64,000 bases of DNA from Mucilaginibacter arboris. Lineage in GTDB: Bacteria > Bacteroidota > Bacteroidia > Sphingobacteriales > Sphingobacteriaceae. The position numbers and the translations under genes were made by a program. This document shows, one piece after another, positions 1-8,447 of the stretch; the stretch's first letter is position 1; the number at the start of each line of letters is the position of its first letter. The stretch covers positions 29,496-93,495 of the forward strand of contig NZ_WPIK01000015.1 of the NCBI RefSeq assembly GCF_009754915.1. Direction: 5' to 3'. Under the pieces are notes generated by a model. That model ran no database searches. It was given only the letters and a program-made list of their open reading frames with translations, and had not been told where the DNA came from.

Positions 1-175
1 GGTTGGTTTTGGTCAGGCGTTCTAACGCTGCCTGGTCGCCTTCCCTGATTTTTTGTGCTAAAATAACCTCTTCTTCTGCTGTAATTAAATCAACCTTGCC
101 AATTTCATGAAGATATTTATCTAATGATTGCGACTCACGGTTAGTAATAGATTGCGTTATTTTGAGTTGTCTCAT
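1..175 (-). CDS. rpoD: RNA polymerase sigma factor RpoD/SigA, N-terminal fragment
   Basis: The gene runs off the left edge; only about 58 codons are present. Reading leftward from the ATG at 175, the product begins [15 protein letters not shown] and continues with [20 protein letters not shown], then a stretch like [19 protein letters not shown]. This is the start of the primary (group 1) sigma-70 factor of Bacteroidetes, which lacks the long acidic region 1.1 of proteobacterial RpoD and enters region 1.2 almost at once. It directs RNA polymerase to housekeeping promoters, which in this phylum carry a TAnnTTTG -7 element, and such elements recur in this window. The identification rests on recognition of this strongly conserved N-terminus. 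Regions 2-4 lie outside the window. Confidence 0.9.
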   Translation of the reverse strand, partial: MRQLKITQSITNRESQSLDKYLHEIGKVDLITAEEEVILAQKIREGDQAALERLTKTN

Positions 176-336
176 TTATATTTTATACCTTGTTTCTTGT
201 GTCTGACCTAAAAACGTTCAAAAATAAAAAATATCTGCAAAAATTACCATCGCTTAAAACACTATTCGTATTTATTGGTTTCCAAAACTTTATTTTGAGG
301 GCAACAGTGTCAGAAATTGGAAATGTTTTTCACGGT

Positions 337-1173
337 TTAAATATCACTTAGGTTAAAAGTTTCATTTAGCCGGATACCTTTTTCTGTTCTTTTTACAGTA
401 CAGCATTCGTTTTCCGGGTCGTGTTCTAAAAACAAAACATAGTTTTGATCGGCAGCTTCTTCCAAAAACACTTTCTTTTCGGTTAGCGTTTGCAACGGGA
501 ACATATCATAAGCAGGAATATAAGCTAAAGGAATATGGCCGGCAGTGGGCAGCAAATCGGCTACATAAACCAATGTTTTATTTTTGTAGCTGATTTGCGG
601 CAACATCATGGCTTCGGTATGCCCGGAAGCAAAACGCACAGAAATTTTATCGGTAAAAGAAGCATTGGCCGGATTGATAAACTGAAGTTTTCCGCTTTCC
701 TGTATCGGTAAAATATTTTCTTTCAGGAAAGAAGCTTTTTCGCGTTCGTTTGGATAGATTGCCCAGTTCCAGTGTTTTTTGTTACTCCAATAATTGGCGT
801 TTTTAAAAGCCATAACAGGTTTTTCGTTTTCCAGGTTCACGGCCCCGCCAACATGATCGAGGTGAAGATGCGTGAGGAAAACATCAGTTATATCATCCCG
901 ATGAAAGCCTAAATCATTTAAAGACTGATCGAGCGAAGCATCTCCATGTAAATAATAATGACTGAAAAATTTTTCACTCTGTTTTTTGCCAATACCCGTA
1001 TCAATCAATATTAGCTTTTCTTCATCTTCAACCAACAGGCAACGCATGGCAAACGTACACAAGTTATTTTCATCCGCAGGATTGGTTTTATTCCAGACGG
1101 TTTTGGGTACAACGCCAAACATGGCGCCGCCATCCAGTTTAAATAATCCGGTATTGATGGTATGGAGTTTCAT
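337..1173 (-). CDS. Metallo-beta-lactamase-fold hydrolase
   Basis: A 278-residue soluble protein without a signal peptide. It carries the metallo-beta-lactamase zinc signature HLHLDH at residues 102-107, a further ligand His185 (SGHTEAM), Asp206 (VADLLP) and His251 (LEHD), so a complete binuclear zinc site is present. The length and the N-terminal TINTG/GGAMFG pattern match the MBL-fold metallohydrolase group that includes lactonase-like enzymes. The substrate cannot be told from sequence. It could be a lactone, thioester or other ester, and a quorum-quenching lactonase is only one possibility. It is a single gene read leftward, followed by rpoD 160 bp downstream with an intergenic gap that probably holds the rpoD promoter. 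Confidence 0.85.
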   Translation of the reverse strand: MKLHTINTGLFKLDGGAMFGVVPKTVWNKTNPADENNLCTFAMRCLLVEDEEKLILIDTGIGKKQSEKFFSHYYLHGDASLDQSLNDLGFHRDDITDVFLTHLHLDHVGGAVNLENEKPVMAFKNANYWSNKKHWNWAIYPNEREKASFLKENILPIQESGKLQFINPANASFTDKISVRFASGHTEAMMLPQISYKNKTLVYVADLLPTAGHIPLAYIPAYDMFPLQTLTEKKVFLEEAADQNYVLFLEHDPENECCTVKRTEKGIRLNETFNLSDI

Positions 1174-1233
1174 GAGAGGGTGGAAGGATCGAAACTAAAA
1201 ATAGTCTAAATAATTGAAGATTTAGACTTAAAA

Positions 1234-1593
1234 CTATTCTGTAATTAAACTATTCTGTAATTGATGCAATACTTCGTTCAATGCTGATTCCTTAATTATT
1301 CCTTTTATAGATAGGTCTTCATCCAAAATATCCCATCTAAGGCCAATACCATCAGCAATTAGTTCCCATTGATCTAACTCTGCCTGGCTTGCTTTTTTCA
1401 ATTTTGGATAGTTGCTTAAAGCAATTTTCACTTCCATATTATTGTTTAGTTGCACAACTAGCCTATCCAACTTTTTGTCGGCTAAAAGCACTTGTTTTGC
1501 ACGTAAACCTTGTTCGAAAATTAGACGATCAAAGGGATCTTTAGCTTTTTTATTTATGATTTTATCAGGGTGATTAATTTTCGAAGTGCTCAT
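1234..1593 (-). CDS. DUF2442 domain protein, second gene of DUF4160/DUF2442 pair
   Basis: A 119-residue protein. The C-terminal half shows the DUF2442 pattern: a hydrophobic strand (LVVQLNNNMEVKIAL), then YPKLKKASQAELDQWELI, then GIGLRWDILDEDLSIKGII. The first 30 residues are a basic/charged extension not typical of the core domain. The start codon lies inside the end of the upstream DUF4160 gene (20 bp overlap), so the two are translationally coupled. DUF2442 and DUF4160 genes are frequently adjacent in bacteria and have been suggested to form a toxin-antitoxin-like module; no biochemical role is certain. The stop codon sits in a perfect 16-bp tandem duplication at 1231-1262. Confidence 0.8.
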   Translation of the reverse strand: MSTSKINHPDKIINKKAKDPFDRLIFEQGLRAKQVLLADKKLDRLVVQLNNNMEVKIALSNYPKLKKASQAELDQWELIADGIGLRWDILDEDLSIKGIIKESALNEVLHQLQNSLITE

Positions 1594-1813
1594 GCCATTT
1601 TTTAATTAGTGTATTATAATGCTCTCGAAGAATATTCTTAATTTTTCGCCTTTCAATAAGTTTAAAGCCATAAGAGTATTCTTCGAGTAATTCTGGTTCT
1701 AACCAATATTTTGCATTTGAAGTGTTTTTAGTAATATGTATGTGTGCTGGTTCATCATTTTCATTGCTATAAAAACTGAATTTATAACCATTTATTTCTA
1801 AAACTTTTGGCAT
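1574..1813 (-). CDS. DUF4160 domain protein, first gene of DUF4160/DUF2442 pair
   Basis: A 79-residue protein that matches the compact DUF4160 family along its whole length: MPKVLEINGYKFSFYSNE, then the invariant EPAHIHI segment, AKYWLEPELLE, a GF turn and a basic C-terminal helix ending KKWHEHFEN. It is the promoter-proximal partner of the DUF2442 gene, overlapping it by 20 bp. In the family, the pair is often found near mobile or accessory genes and is treated as a putative toxin-antitoxin-like module; which member would be toxic is unknown. Base composition is a little more AT-rich than the neighbours, consistent with an accessory insertion between rpoD and lpdA. Confidence 0.8.
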   Translation of the reverse strand: MPKVLEINGYKFSFYSNENDEPAHIHITKNTSNAKYWLEPELLEEYSYGFKLIERRKIKNILREHYNTLIKKWHEHFEN

Positions 1814-1849
1814 CTAAACAAATATAATTAAATAATATTATATCAATAC

Positions 1850-2173
1850 TCAGGATTCCTTAGAGACCAGTTTCAAACCCAATATCGATGCAATCAATAG
1901 AAAAATAAAAAATAAACGCCAAAAATCAGCTGGTTCTTTAAAAATAAAAATACCTATTAAAACAGAGCCGGCTGCGCCAATTCCAGTCCAAACAGCATAA
2001 GCGGTGCCGATAGGAAGTGTTTGAATGGCTTTATTCATCAGCAAAAAACTTAAAGTGATGCAGATAAAAAAGCCAATGCTCCATTTTAAATTGCTGAAGT
2101 TGTTGGAAAATTTAAGGCAGGTGGTAAATCCAACCTCAAATAAACCGCCAAGAATTAGGTAGAACCAAGCCAT
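1850..2173 (-). CDS. SMR-family small multidrug/guanidinium exporter (SugE/Gdx-like)
   Basis: A 107-residue protein with four hydrophobic helices. I choose the ATG at 2173 (MAWFYLILGG) rather than the reading frame's earlier ATG at 2263, because the upstream 30 codons encode a polar segment made of degenerate repeat DNA and SMR proteins start directly with helix 1. The essential membrane Glu is present in LFEVGF, followed by LKFSNNF. The segment PIGTAYAVWTGIGAAGS is the SugE/Gdx-type signature, and GLKLVS ends helix 4. SMR proteins work as antiparallel dimers in the inner membrane and exchange protons for guanidinium or cationic drugs. The Trp that usually follows the Glu in Gdx is Phe here, so substrate choice is uncertain. 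Confidence 0.85.
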   Translation of the reverse strand: MAWFYLILGGLFEVGFTTCLKFSNNFSNLKWSIGFFICITLSFLLMNKAIQTLPIGTAYAVWTGIGAAGSVLIGIFIFKEPADFWRLFFIFLLIASILGLKLVSKES

Positions 2174-2623
2174 AGTTTTTTCAGTTATCGGTTGTAAGTT
2201 GCCAGTTTTGGGTTTTGATGTCTTGCTGCTGTATAAGTTGCAGGATTGTATTTCAACTTTCAAGCTGATTAAAAAATAAAAACCTGTGTTACCACAGGTT
2301 TTTAGGTGATAAAAGAAGCATGAGATCAGTTGCCGGACATCAGTTGCCAGTTGCGAGTTGTGAGTTGCCGGTTTTATGGTGATAAAAGAAGCATGGAGAT
2401 CAGTTGCCGGAGATCAGTTGAAGTTACCAGTTGTGAGTTGCCAGTTTTATGGTGATAAAAGAAGCATGGAGATCAGTTGCCAGTTTTGAGTTGTGGGTTG
2501 CCAGTTTTTAAAACAGAACTTTGCAGTAAGCACTTAAGCCAATTTTATGGTGATAAAAGAAGCATCGTATATACTTACGTCTGAAAAGAACTGGCAACAG
2601 GCAACTCCAAACCGACAACTCAT
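2174..2623. other. Intergenic region with degenerate repeats between lpdA and the SMR gene
   Basis: This 450-bp stretch has no convincing gene. It is built largely from short degenerate units related to AGTTGCCAGTTGTGAGTTGCC and from four copies of the TAAAAGAAGCAT motif. A small inverted repeat (AACCTGTG ... CACAGGTT, about 2281-2300, followed by TTTTAGG) may act as a terminator for lpdA. Confidence 0.7.
2301..2565 (+). repeat. Tandem array carrying four TAAAAGAAGCAT motif copies
   Basis: Four motif copies lie at 2308-2321, 2381-2394, 2454-2467 and 2552-2565, all on the + strand. The first three are spaced exactly 73 bp apart. Three of them are preceded by the identical TTTTATGGT and at least two are followed by GGAGATCAGTTGCC. 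Between them are AGTTGCC/AGTTGTG units of variable number. The picture is of local duplication of one motif with its flank. Confidence 0.85.
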
Positions 2624-4012
2624 CTACAAGTGGATCACTTCTCCGTAAGCATCGGCCGCAGCTTCCATTACCGCTTCGCTCATGGTTGGGTGGGGATGTA
2701 CGGTTTTAATAATTTCGTGCCCTGTTGCTTCCAGTTTTCGTGCAACAACAACTTCCGCAATCATTTCAGTTACGTTAAAACCAATCATGTGCGCGCCCAG
2801 GAATTCGCCATACTTGGCGTCAAAGATTACTTTTACAAAACCGTCTTTCGCTCCGGCAGCGCTTGCTTTTCCTGAAGCAGAGAATGGAAATTTACCAACC
2901 TTAATATCATAACCAGCTTCGCGGGCAGCTTTTTCGGTATAACCTACAGAAGCAATTTCCGGAGAGCAGTATGTACAGCCGGGAATATTATTATAGTTTA
3001 AAGGCTCCGGGTTTTGACCAGCAATTTTTTCAACACAAATTATACCTTCAGCAGAAGCAACATGCGCTAAAGCCTGGCCTTTTACAATATCGCCAATTGC
3101 AAAAACGCCATCTACATTGGTTTTATAGAAATTATCTACCAGAACTTTGCCTTTATCCGTTTTAATACCTAATTCTTCCAAACCTAAGTTTTCAAGATTG
3201 GTAGTAACGCCTACGGCAGAAAGCACCACATCAGCTTCTATCACTTCGTTGCCTTTTGCTGTTTTGATATTTACTTTACATTTTTGGCCTGAAGTATCTA
3301 CCGATTCTACTGTAGAACCAGTCATGATATTGATACCGATCTTTTTGAAAGAACGTGCCAATTGTTTGGAAACCTCTTCGTCCTCAACAGGAACAATATT
3401 GTCCAAATATTCAACCACGGTAACTTTTGTGCCGATAGAATTATAAAAGTAAGCAAACTCCACACCGATAGCACCAGAACCAACAACTACCATGCTTTCA
3501 GGTTGTTTGGGCAGGTTCATGGCCTGGCGGTAGCCAATTACTTTTACACCATCCTGTTTCAGGTTGGGTAACTCGCGCGAACGGCTTCCTGTTGCCAGGA
3601 TGATATTTTTAGCTGTATATTCTTTTGCTGCGCCATCTGCACCTTTAACTTCAACGGTCCCTTTGCCTTTTAATTTGCCGGTCCCCATAATTACATCGAT
3701 CTTGTTCTTTTTCATCAGGAACTGGATGCCTTTGCTCATGCCATCGGCAACGCCACGGCTTCTTTTGATAATGCTTCCGAAGTCAACTTCGCTGCCATTA
3801 ACCTTTAAGCCATATTCTTCTGCATGATTAATATATTCAAAAACCTGGGCACTTTTTAATAATGCTTTGGTTGGGATACAACCCCAGTTAAGGCAAATGC
3901 CGCCTAAAGATTCTTTTTCGATGACCGCGGTTTTTAAACCCAACTGCGCCGCACGGATAGCAGCTACATAACCACCGGGACCAGTGCCAATAACAATGAC
4001 ATCGTAATTCAT
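2624..4012 (-). CDS. lpdA: Dihydrolipoyl dehydrogenase (E3)
   Basis: A 462-residue FAD-dependent enzyme, the normal length for E3. It starts with the FAD-binding GTGPGGYVAA (residues 9-18) and has the redox-active disulfide GGICLNWGC (Cys40, Cys45). An NAD-binding GSGAIG sits near 178-183. The dimer-interface segment HPHPTMSEA near 439-447 supplies the catalytic His441/Glu446 pair. E3 reoxidises dihydrolipoyl groups of the pyruvate, 2-oxoglutarate and branched-chain dehydrogenase complexes and the glycine cleavage system, reducing NAD+. The gene stands alone, without E1/E2 genes next to it, so it is probably a shared subunit. All key residues are intact. Confidence 0.96.
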   Translation of the reverse strand: MNYDVIVIGTGPGGYVAAIRAAQLGLKTAVIEKESLGGICLNWGCIPTKALLKSAQVFEYINHAEEYGLKVNGSEVDFGSIIKRSRGVADGMSKGIQFLMKKNKIDVIMGTGKLKGKGTVEVKGADGAAKEYTAKNIILATGSRSRELPNLKQDGVKVIGYRQAMNLPKQPESMVVVGSGAIGVEFAYFYNSIGTKVTVVEYLDNIVPVEDEEVSKQLARSFKKIGINIMTGSTVESVDTSGQKCKVNIKTAKGNEVIEADVVLSAVGVTTNLENLGLEELGIKTDKGKVLVDNFYKTNVDGVFAIGDIVKGQALAHVASAEGIICVEKIAGQNPEPLNYNNIPGCTYCSPEIASVGYTEKAAREAGYDIKVGKFPFSASGKASAAGAKDGFVKVIFDAKYGEFLGAHMIGFNVTEMIAEVVVARKLEATGHEIIKTVHPHPTMSEAVMEAAADAYGEVIHL

Positions 4013-4245
4013 ATATATCCTTTTTAAAATTTTATGCTGATGCCAAAGCTAAAAAAAAATGAGGTGTGTTTGTAAGGAAAAAATGTTTAAAGGGGCAAGT
4101 TGGATTTTGGTTGATAAAAAAACATCTTTAACAACGATTATTTTGATGGATTACTATACCTTTTCTATCTAAAAGTAGGATAATAGTTGAGAGCCCTATT
4201 GAAATTTATATACCAGATGCTTAGATATTCTCAGGATCGATGCTC

Positions 4246-4260
4246 ATACTTCTTTTATGC
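4246..4260 (-). repeat. Dispersed motif copy (AAAAGAAGTAT form)
   Basis: Reads GCATAAAAGAAGTAT on the minus strand; intergenic, upstream of lpdA. Confidence 0.8.
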
Positions 4261-4325
4261 TTGTAAATGTTGTTTTCGTAATACATGCTGATAAAAAAAG
4301 CATAGAAAATTTCTGTTTTTTAGGT

Positions 4326-4339
4326 GATAAAAGAAGTAT
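4326..4339 (+). repeat. Dispersed motif copy (AAAAGAAGTAT form)
   Basis: GATAAAAGAAGTAT preceded by TTTTTTAGGT. A degenerate copy GATAAAAAAAGCAT lies at 4290-4303. Confidence 0.85.
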
Positions 4340-4439
4340 AGAAAATAAATTGTATAAAAATTTAAACCGGTTTTAACCAAATGTGGAAATTAATATAAAA
4401 TTGTTAACATTAATTTAATATAAAAATTTTTTGAACGCC

Positions 4440-4447
4440 TATCTTTG
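4440..4447 (+). promoter_or_regulatory. Bacteroidetes -7 promoter element TATCTTTG
   Basis: TAnnTTTG match 63 nt before the ATG at 4511. Its position rules out the frame's earlier ATG at 4445, which lies inside the element. A clear -33 TTG box was not identified. Confidence 0.6.
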
Positions 4448-4510
4448 CTGAAAAATAATAATTTAAAGTCTCTACACTTAATTTCGGCAGCAAACATTAA
4501 AAAAACATCT

Positions 4511-7500
4511 ATGAAGAAGTATTTACTATTAATTAGTTTTTTATTTATCCTGAAATTCGCAAATGCGCAGCTTACCACGGGTAGTGTAACCGGAACTATT
4601 AGGGATTCTAAAGGAGAATCTTTAATAGGGGCAAGTGTTAGGGCAACACATGTACCATCAGGTTCTGTTTACGGGGCCTCAACTAATGCAAATGGCCAGT
4701 TTACTATTCCAAACATGCGTGTAGGCAGTCCATACACTATTGTAGTATCTTACATAGGTTATAATTCACGCACATTTAATGATATAGTTATAAGCTTGGG
4801 TAACCCTTTAAAATTGGATGTTGCATTACAAAGCCAAACAGGAACATTGGCTGAAGTGTCGGTTACCGCTACAAAAAATACGGTAATCAGTTCCGAAAGA
4901 AACGGAACATCGACCCGGGTTGGCATTACAGAATTACAGCAATTGCCAACTATAACCCGTAACATTCAGGATTTTGCCCGTTTAACACCACAGGCAACCG
5001 TTACCAGCAGTAATACAAACGGAGCGCCATTGGGAATTAGCTTTGGTGGAATGAATAGTAAATACAATAGGTTTACAATTGATGGTGCAACAGCAAGTGA
5101 TGTTTTCGGATTATCCAGCACCGGAACAAATGGCGGACAAGCAAGTGCAAACCCAATTCCTTTAGATGCTATTCAAGAGATGCAAATTGTAGTAGCACCA
5201 TATGATGTTACTTATGTAGGTTTTGCCGGTGGCGGAATTAATGCGGTAACTAAAAGCGGAACTAACTCTTTCCACGGTTCGGCTTATACTTATTTACAAA
5301 ACCAAAATGGAATTGGTAAAAGTGTAACTACTGATTTGAAATATGCTGATTTTACTAAAACAATTTATGGAGCAAGCTTAGGTGGGCCGATTGTAAAGGA
5401 TAAATTATTTTTCTTTGCTGATTTTGAGCGTTCAAAAAATTCAACGCCTCTTGCTTATGATCCAACACAATCTGGATCCGGATCAAAATTTAACCCCTCT
5501 GTATTAGAGGATTTAAGAAATTACGTTATCAAAACATATAGTTTTGATCCTGGAAGTTATTCTGCAATTAATAAAGTTACGCCATCTACTACTGTTTTTG
5601 GTCGTTTAGACTGGAATATCAACGAAAAAAATAAGTTAACTATTCGGCACAGTTATGTAGATGCAAGTGATTTAGTAATCAGCAGATCTGTAGGAACAAT
5701 AACTTTTGCAAACAGTGCTTATACTTTTGCCAGCAAAACAAATTCATCCGTGTTAGAGTTAAACAGTTCTTTTTCTAATAATGCTTCCAATGTATTCCGC
5801 TTAACTTATAACCGTGTTCGTGACGCCCGGGTTACAGCAGATTTTCCTTCTATATTTATTCAAGATAAAACAAACTCGCTTAACTATAATATAGGTTCAG
5901 ATTACTCTTCCCCAAGAAATAGCCTTAATCAGGATAACTTTAGCGTTACAGATAATTTTAATTTGTATAAAGGTATTCATACCATCACCTTAGGTACTAA
6001 TAATGATTTTTATAACACTAATAACGTGTTTCTGCAATACTATTACGGGTATTATACTTATGCCAGTATCGATGCTTTTAAAAACAATGCTACTGTTGCC
6101 CCAATAAGTTACCAGGTAGGTTATTCAACTGCCGGCGGTGCAGATAATGCGGCATCAATTATTCATGCAGCACAATTCAGGGTGTATGCACAAGATGCCA
6201 TGCAAGTAAACGAAAAGTTTAAATTTACTTATGGCATTGGTTTAGAATTGCCAGTGTTTTTTAACAAGCCACTTGCCAACACTGCATTTAACAACTCTGC
6301 ATTAGCCCAAAGATATAATGTAGCTACTGATAGAACTGTTACCCCAGCTGTTTATGTTACTCCAAGAATGGCCTTTAACTGGGATATTAATGGTGATGGT
6401 ACTTCTCAGTTACGTGGAGGGGGCGGCGTATTTACAGGGCCTGCACCTTTCGTTTGGTTGTCTAACCAGTATGGCGGTACAGGGGTCAACTCTATCAGAT
6501 ATAGTCCAACCGGAACAGCGCTAAATGCAATACGTTTTAATTATAACCCGAATGATACACACTTGGGTGCACCTTTACCAACAACCACCGTTGCAACAAC
6601 AGCAACAGAAATTGATGTAACCGATCATAACTTTAAATTTCCGACCATTTTCAGGACTAATTTAGCTTTAGACCAAAAATTACCTTTCTGGGGATTAATC
6701 GGTACCGTTGAGGGGTTATATTCTAAAACCTTTAATAACATCCTTTACCAAAACTTAAATGTTGGCCCTCAAAGTGGTGTTACTACCATTGGAAATACAA
6801 CACGCCCTTATTATAATTTTACCCGTGCAGATGCTAACTATACAGATGTTATTTATTTAACTAACACAAACCAAGGTTATACATATAACGTTACTGCCCA
6901 AATACAAAAACCATTAACCAGAGGTTGGACAGGCAGTATTGCTTATACTTATGGGGATGCTTTTTCTGTATCAGACGGAACCAGCTCAACAGCGCTTTCT
7001 AACTGGAGATTTGTTTATAATGTAAACGGATTAAACAGTCCTGATCTGTCCCGTGCTAACTTTTCACCAGGTTCCCGTATAGTTGGTTATATTTCCAAAT
7101 CCTTCAAATATGCCAGCAACAAGTTGGCTACCAATGTTGGAGTAGTATATATCGGGCAGTCTGGCCAAACATTCTCTTATCTTTATGGCAGCGGCAATAT
7201 CAATGGTGATGATATAACCAGCAAAACTCAATCTCAGGATTTAGCTTACATTCCGGCTAACATTCAACAGGCCCAATTTGTAGATTTTGTACGTACAAAT
7301 GCTGATAATTCTAAAACTACCGTTACTGCTGCACAACAATGGACAGATTTTCAAAATTTCATTAAGGACAATAGTTATTTAAGAGATCACCAGGGTCAGA
7401 ACACTACCCGTAACGGAGACAGAATGCCATGGGAAAATCACATAGATTTAAAACTTTCACAGGATTTTTATTTTGTAAAACAACATAAACTGGAAATATC

Positions 7501-7729
7501 TGTTGACATTCAAAACATAGGAAATTTATTGAATAGCAAATGGGGCAGAGGTTATTACTTAGGCAACCAAAGCTATAACCTTTTTACACCTATCAGCCAA
7601 ACCAGAACCCCAACCTTTACTTTTGATGCCACAAAACTAACTAACGTTGACGGAACTTTAAGGCCATATACTATTAACGATTTTTCTTCCCGCTGGAGAG
7701 GACAGATCAGTGCACGTTACTCTTTCTAA
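4511..7729 (+). CDS. TonB-dependent receptor, Oar-like, with carboxypeptidase-regulatory-like domain
   Basis: A 1072-residue outer-membrane protein. The start at 4511 (MKKYLLLISFLFILKFANAQ) gives a clean signal peptide; an upstream ATG in frame falls in the promoter. Residues about 22-110 form a CarboxypepD-regulatory-like beta-sandwich (GSVTGTIRDSKGESLIGAS, SYIGYNSRTF). A plug domain follows (FTIDGATASDVFG, IQEMQIVVAPYDVTY, GGGINAVTKSGTNSFHG). The rest is aromatic-rich beta-barrel ending RGQISARYSF with the C-terminal Phe typical of Bam-assembled barrels. The family imports large substrates or takes part in envelope functions (Oar of Myxococcus). No SusD partner or TonB gene lies nearby, so the substrate is unknown. 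The gene is free of dispersed-motif copies. Confidence 0.9.
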   Translation: MKKYLLLISFLFILKFANAQLTTGSVTGTIRDSKGESLIGASVRATHVPSGSVYGASTNANGQFTIPNMRVGSPYTIVVSYIGYNSRTFNDIVISLGNPLKLDVALQSQTGTLAEVSVTATKNTVISSERNGTSTRVGITELQQLPTITRNIQDFARLTPQATVTSSNTNGAPLGISFGGMNSKYNRFTIDGATASDVFGLSSTGTNGGQASANPIPLDAIQEMQIVVAPYDVTYVGFAGGGINAVTKSGTNSFHGSAYTYLQNQNGIGKSVTTDLKYADFTKTIYGASLGGPIVKDKLFFFADFERSKNSTPLAYDPTQSGSGSKFNPSVLEDLRNYVIKTYSFDPGSYSAINKVTPSTTVFGRLDWNINEKNKLTIRHSYVDASDLVISRSVGTITFANSAYTFASKTNSSVLELNSSFSNNASNVFRLTYNRVRDARVTADFPSIFIQDKTNSLNYNIGSDYSSPRNSLNQDNFSVTDNFNLYKGIHTITLGTNNDFYNTNNVFLQYYYGYYTYASIDAFKNNATVAPISYQVGYSTAGGADNAASIIHAAQFRVYAQDAMQVNEKFKFTYGIGLELPVFFNKPLANTAFNNSALAQRYNVATDRTVTPAVYVTPRMAFNWDINGDGTSQLRGGGGVFTGPAPFVWLSNQYGGTGVNSIRYSPTGTALNAIRFNYNPNDTHLGAPLPTTTVATTATEIDVTDHNFKFPTIFRTNLALDQKLPFWGLIGTVEGLYSKTFNNILYQNLNVGPQSGVTTIGNTTRPYYNFTRADANYTDVIYLTNTNQGYTYNVTAQIQKPLTRGWTGSIAYTYGDAFSVSDGTSSTALSNWRFVYNVNGLNSPDLSRANFSPGSRIVGYISKSFKYASNKLATNVGVVYIGQSGQTFSYLYGSGNINGDDITSKTQSQDLAYIPANIQQAQFVDFVRTNADNSKTTVTAAQQWTDFQNFIKDNSYLRDHQGQNTTRNGDRMPWENHIDLKLSQDFYFVKQHKLEISVDIQNIGNLLNSKWGRGYYLGNQSYNLFTPISQTRTPTFTFDATKLTNVDGTLRPYTINDFSSRWRGQISARYSF

Positions 7730-7755
7730 CAAACAAAAAACATAAAACTTAATGC

Positions 7756-7787
7756 AAGCCGTTCCTGTAAAAAGGGACGGCTTTTTT
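7756..7787 (+). terminator. Rho-independent terminator after the Oar-like receptor
   Basis: AAGCCGTTCC, an 8-nt loop, then GGGACGGCTT followed by a T run. The stem has one G-T wobble. It lies 27 nt after the receptor stop and overlaps the upstream part of the next gene's open frame, arguing against an early start for that gene. Confidence 0.85.
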
Positions 7788-7850
7788 GTTAGCTGCTGTT
7801 TTTACCCATATTTTTTTATTATTTATAAATTGAACCCGAATTATTGCTTA

Positions 7851-8399
7851 ATGAGATTGAAAAAACTGAACCGGATTGCTGTTGCAATGCTTCTTTTACC
7901 CATCCTTTTCTCATCGTGCAAATCCCGCAAGTATGCTTTAAAAGGTCATCCAGGCCAAATCGTACAACCAGCTGCATCTATCAGCAATAAGTACTCGGAG
8001 TTGATGGGTGTTGAGGAAAGCAACATCACTAACGGCCGTTTATATACTTTTATTGATAATTGGATGGGTACGCCTTATCGTTTTGGCGGTTTGGATAAAG
8101 ATGGTATTGATTGTTCTGGTTTTACTTTTTTGCTGGAACAGCAGGTTTATGGTATCAATTTACCAAGAATGACGGGCCAGCAGGTAACGGTGATCAAACG
8201 GAAATATGAGGAACAGTTGCAGGAGGGCGATCTTGTTTTCTTTGATTTCGACGGAAAGAAATTCAGCCATGTTGGCGTTTATCTGCAAAACGATTATGTT
8301 GTTCATGCCAGCACCAAAAAAGGGATTATACTGGTTAAATTGCACGATCCGGCCATGTATAAATACTTTTCGCGCTGCGGATCTGTTATTACAGAATGA
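7851..8399 (+). CDS. NlpC/P60-family cell-wall endopeptidase lipoprotein
   Basis: I place the start at 7851 (MRLKKLNRIAVAMLLLPILF then SSC), giving 182 residues with a lipobox Cys23. The open frame extends upstream to 7752, but that part overlaps a terminator and lacks signal-peptide character. The NlpC/P60 papain-like domain spans about 65-180. Catalytic Cys88 is in DGIDCSGF, His140 in FSHVGVY and a third polar residue His152 in VVHAS. Members cleave the D-Glu-diaminopimelate bond of peptidoglycan stem peptides. The lipoprotein anchor places it on the periplasmic side of a membrane, where it could trim or remodel the wall. A motif copy follows 12 nt after the stop. Confidence 0.9.
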   Translation: MRLKKLNRIAVAMLLLPILFSSCKSRKYALKGHPGQIVQPAASISNKYSELMGVEESNITNGRLYTFIDNWMGTPYRFGGLDKDGIDCSGFTFLLEQQVYGINLPRMTGQQVTVIKRKYEEQLQEGDLVFFDFDGKKFSHVGVYLQNDYVVHASTKKGIILVKLHDPAMYKYFSRCGSVITE

Positions 8400-8410
8400 T
8401 ATTTTTAGGT

Positions 8411-8424
8411 GGTAAAAGAAGCAT
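8411..8424 (+). repeat. Dispersed motif copy
   Basis: GGTAAAAGAAGCAT preceded by TTTTTAGGT, in the 48-bp gap between the NlpC/P60 gene and the TlpA-like gene. Confidence 0.85.
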
Positions 8425-8447
8425 CCAATTGTTCCGTTAATTGAACT

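Larger units (their letters stand above)
4013..4510. other. Divergent intergenic region upstream of lpdA and the Oar-like receptor
   Basis: About 500 bp between divergent genes. It holds the leftward lpdA promoter region, motif copies at 4246-4260 (minus) and 4326-4339 (plus), a degenerate copy at 4290-4303, and a strong -7 element TATCTTTG at 4440-4447 for the rightward receptor gene. No gene or structured RNA was recognised. Confidence 0.7.

Noticed and set aside
2301..2565. Regular repeats that could be a CRISPR array
   Set aside because: Spacing is regular only for three copies, the intervening DNA is itself repetitive (AGTTGCC units) rather than unique, the repeat is only about 23 bp and the same motif is scattered across the window. 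No cas genes are present.
2630..3827. Several plus-strand open frames of 60-99 codons across lpdA
   Set aside because: They are antisense shadows of a full-length conserved enzyme, without signals of their own.
4445..4510. Upstream ATG for the Oar-like receptor
   Set aside because: It lies within the -7 element and the extra residues spoil the signal peptide; ATG 4511 is better.
7752..7850. Upstream extension of the NlpC/P60 gene
   Set aside because: It overlaps a strong terminator and encodes no sensible leader before the lipoprotein signal.
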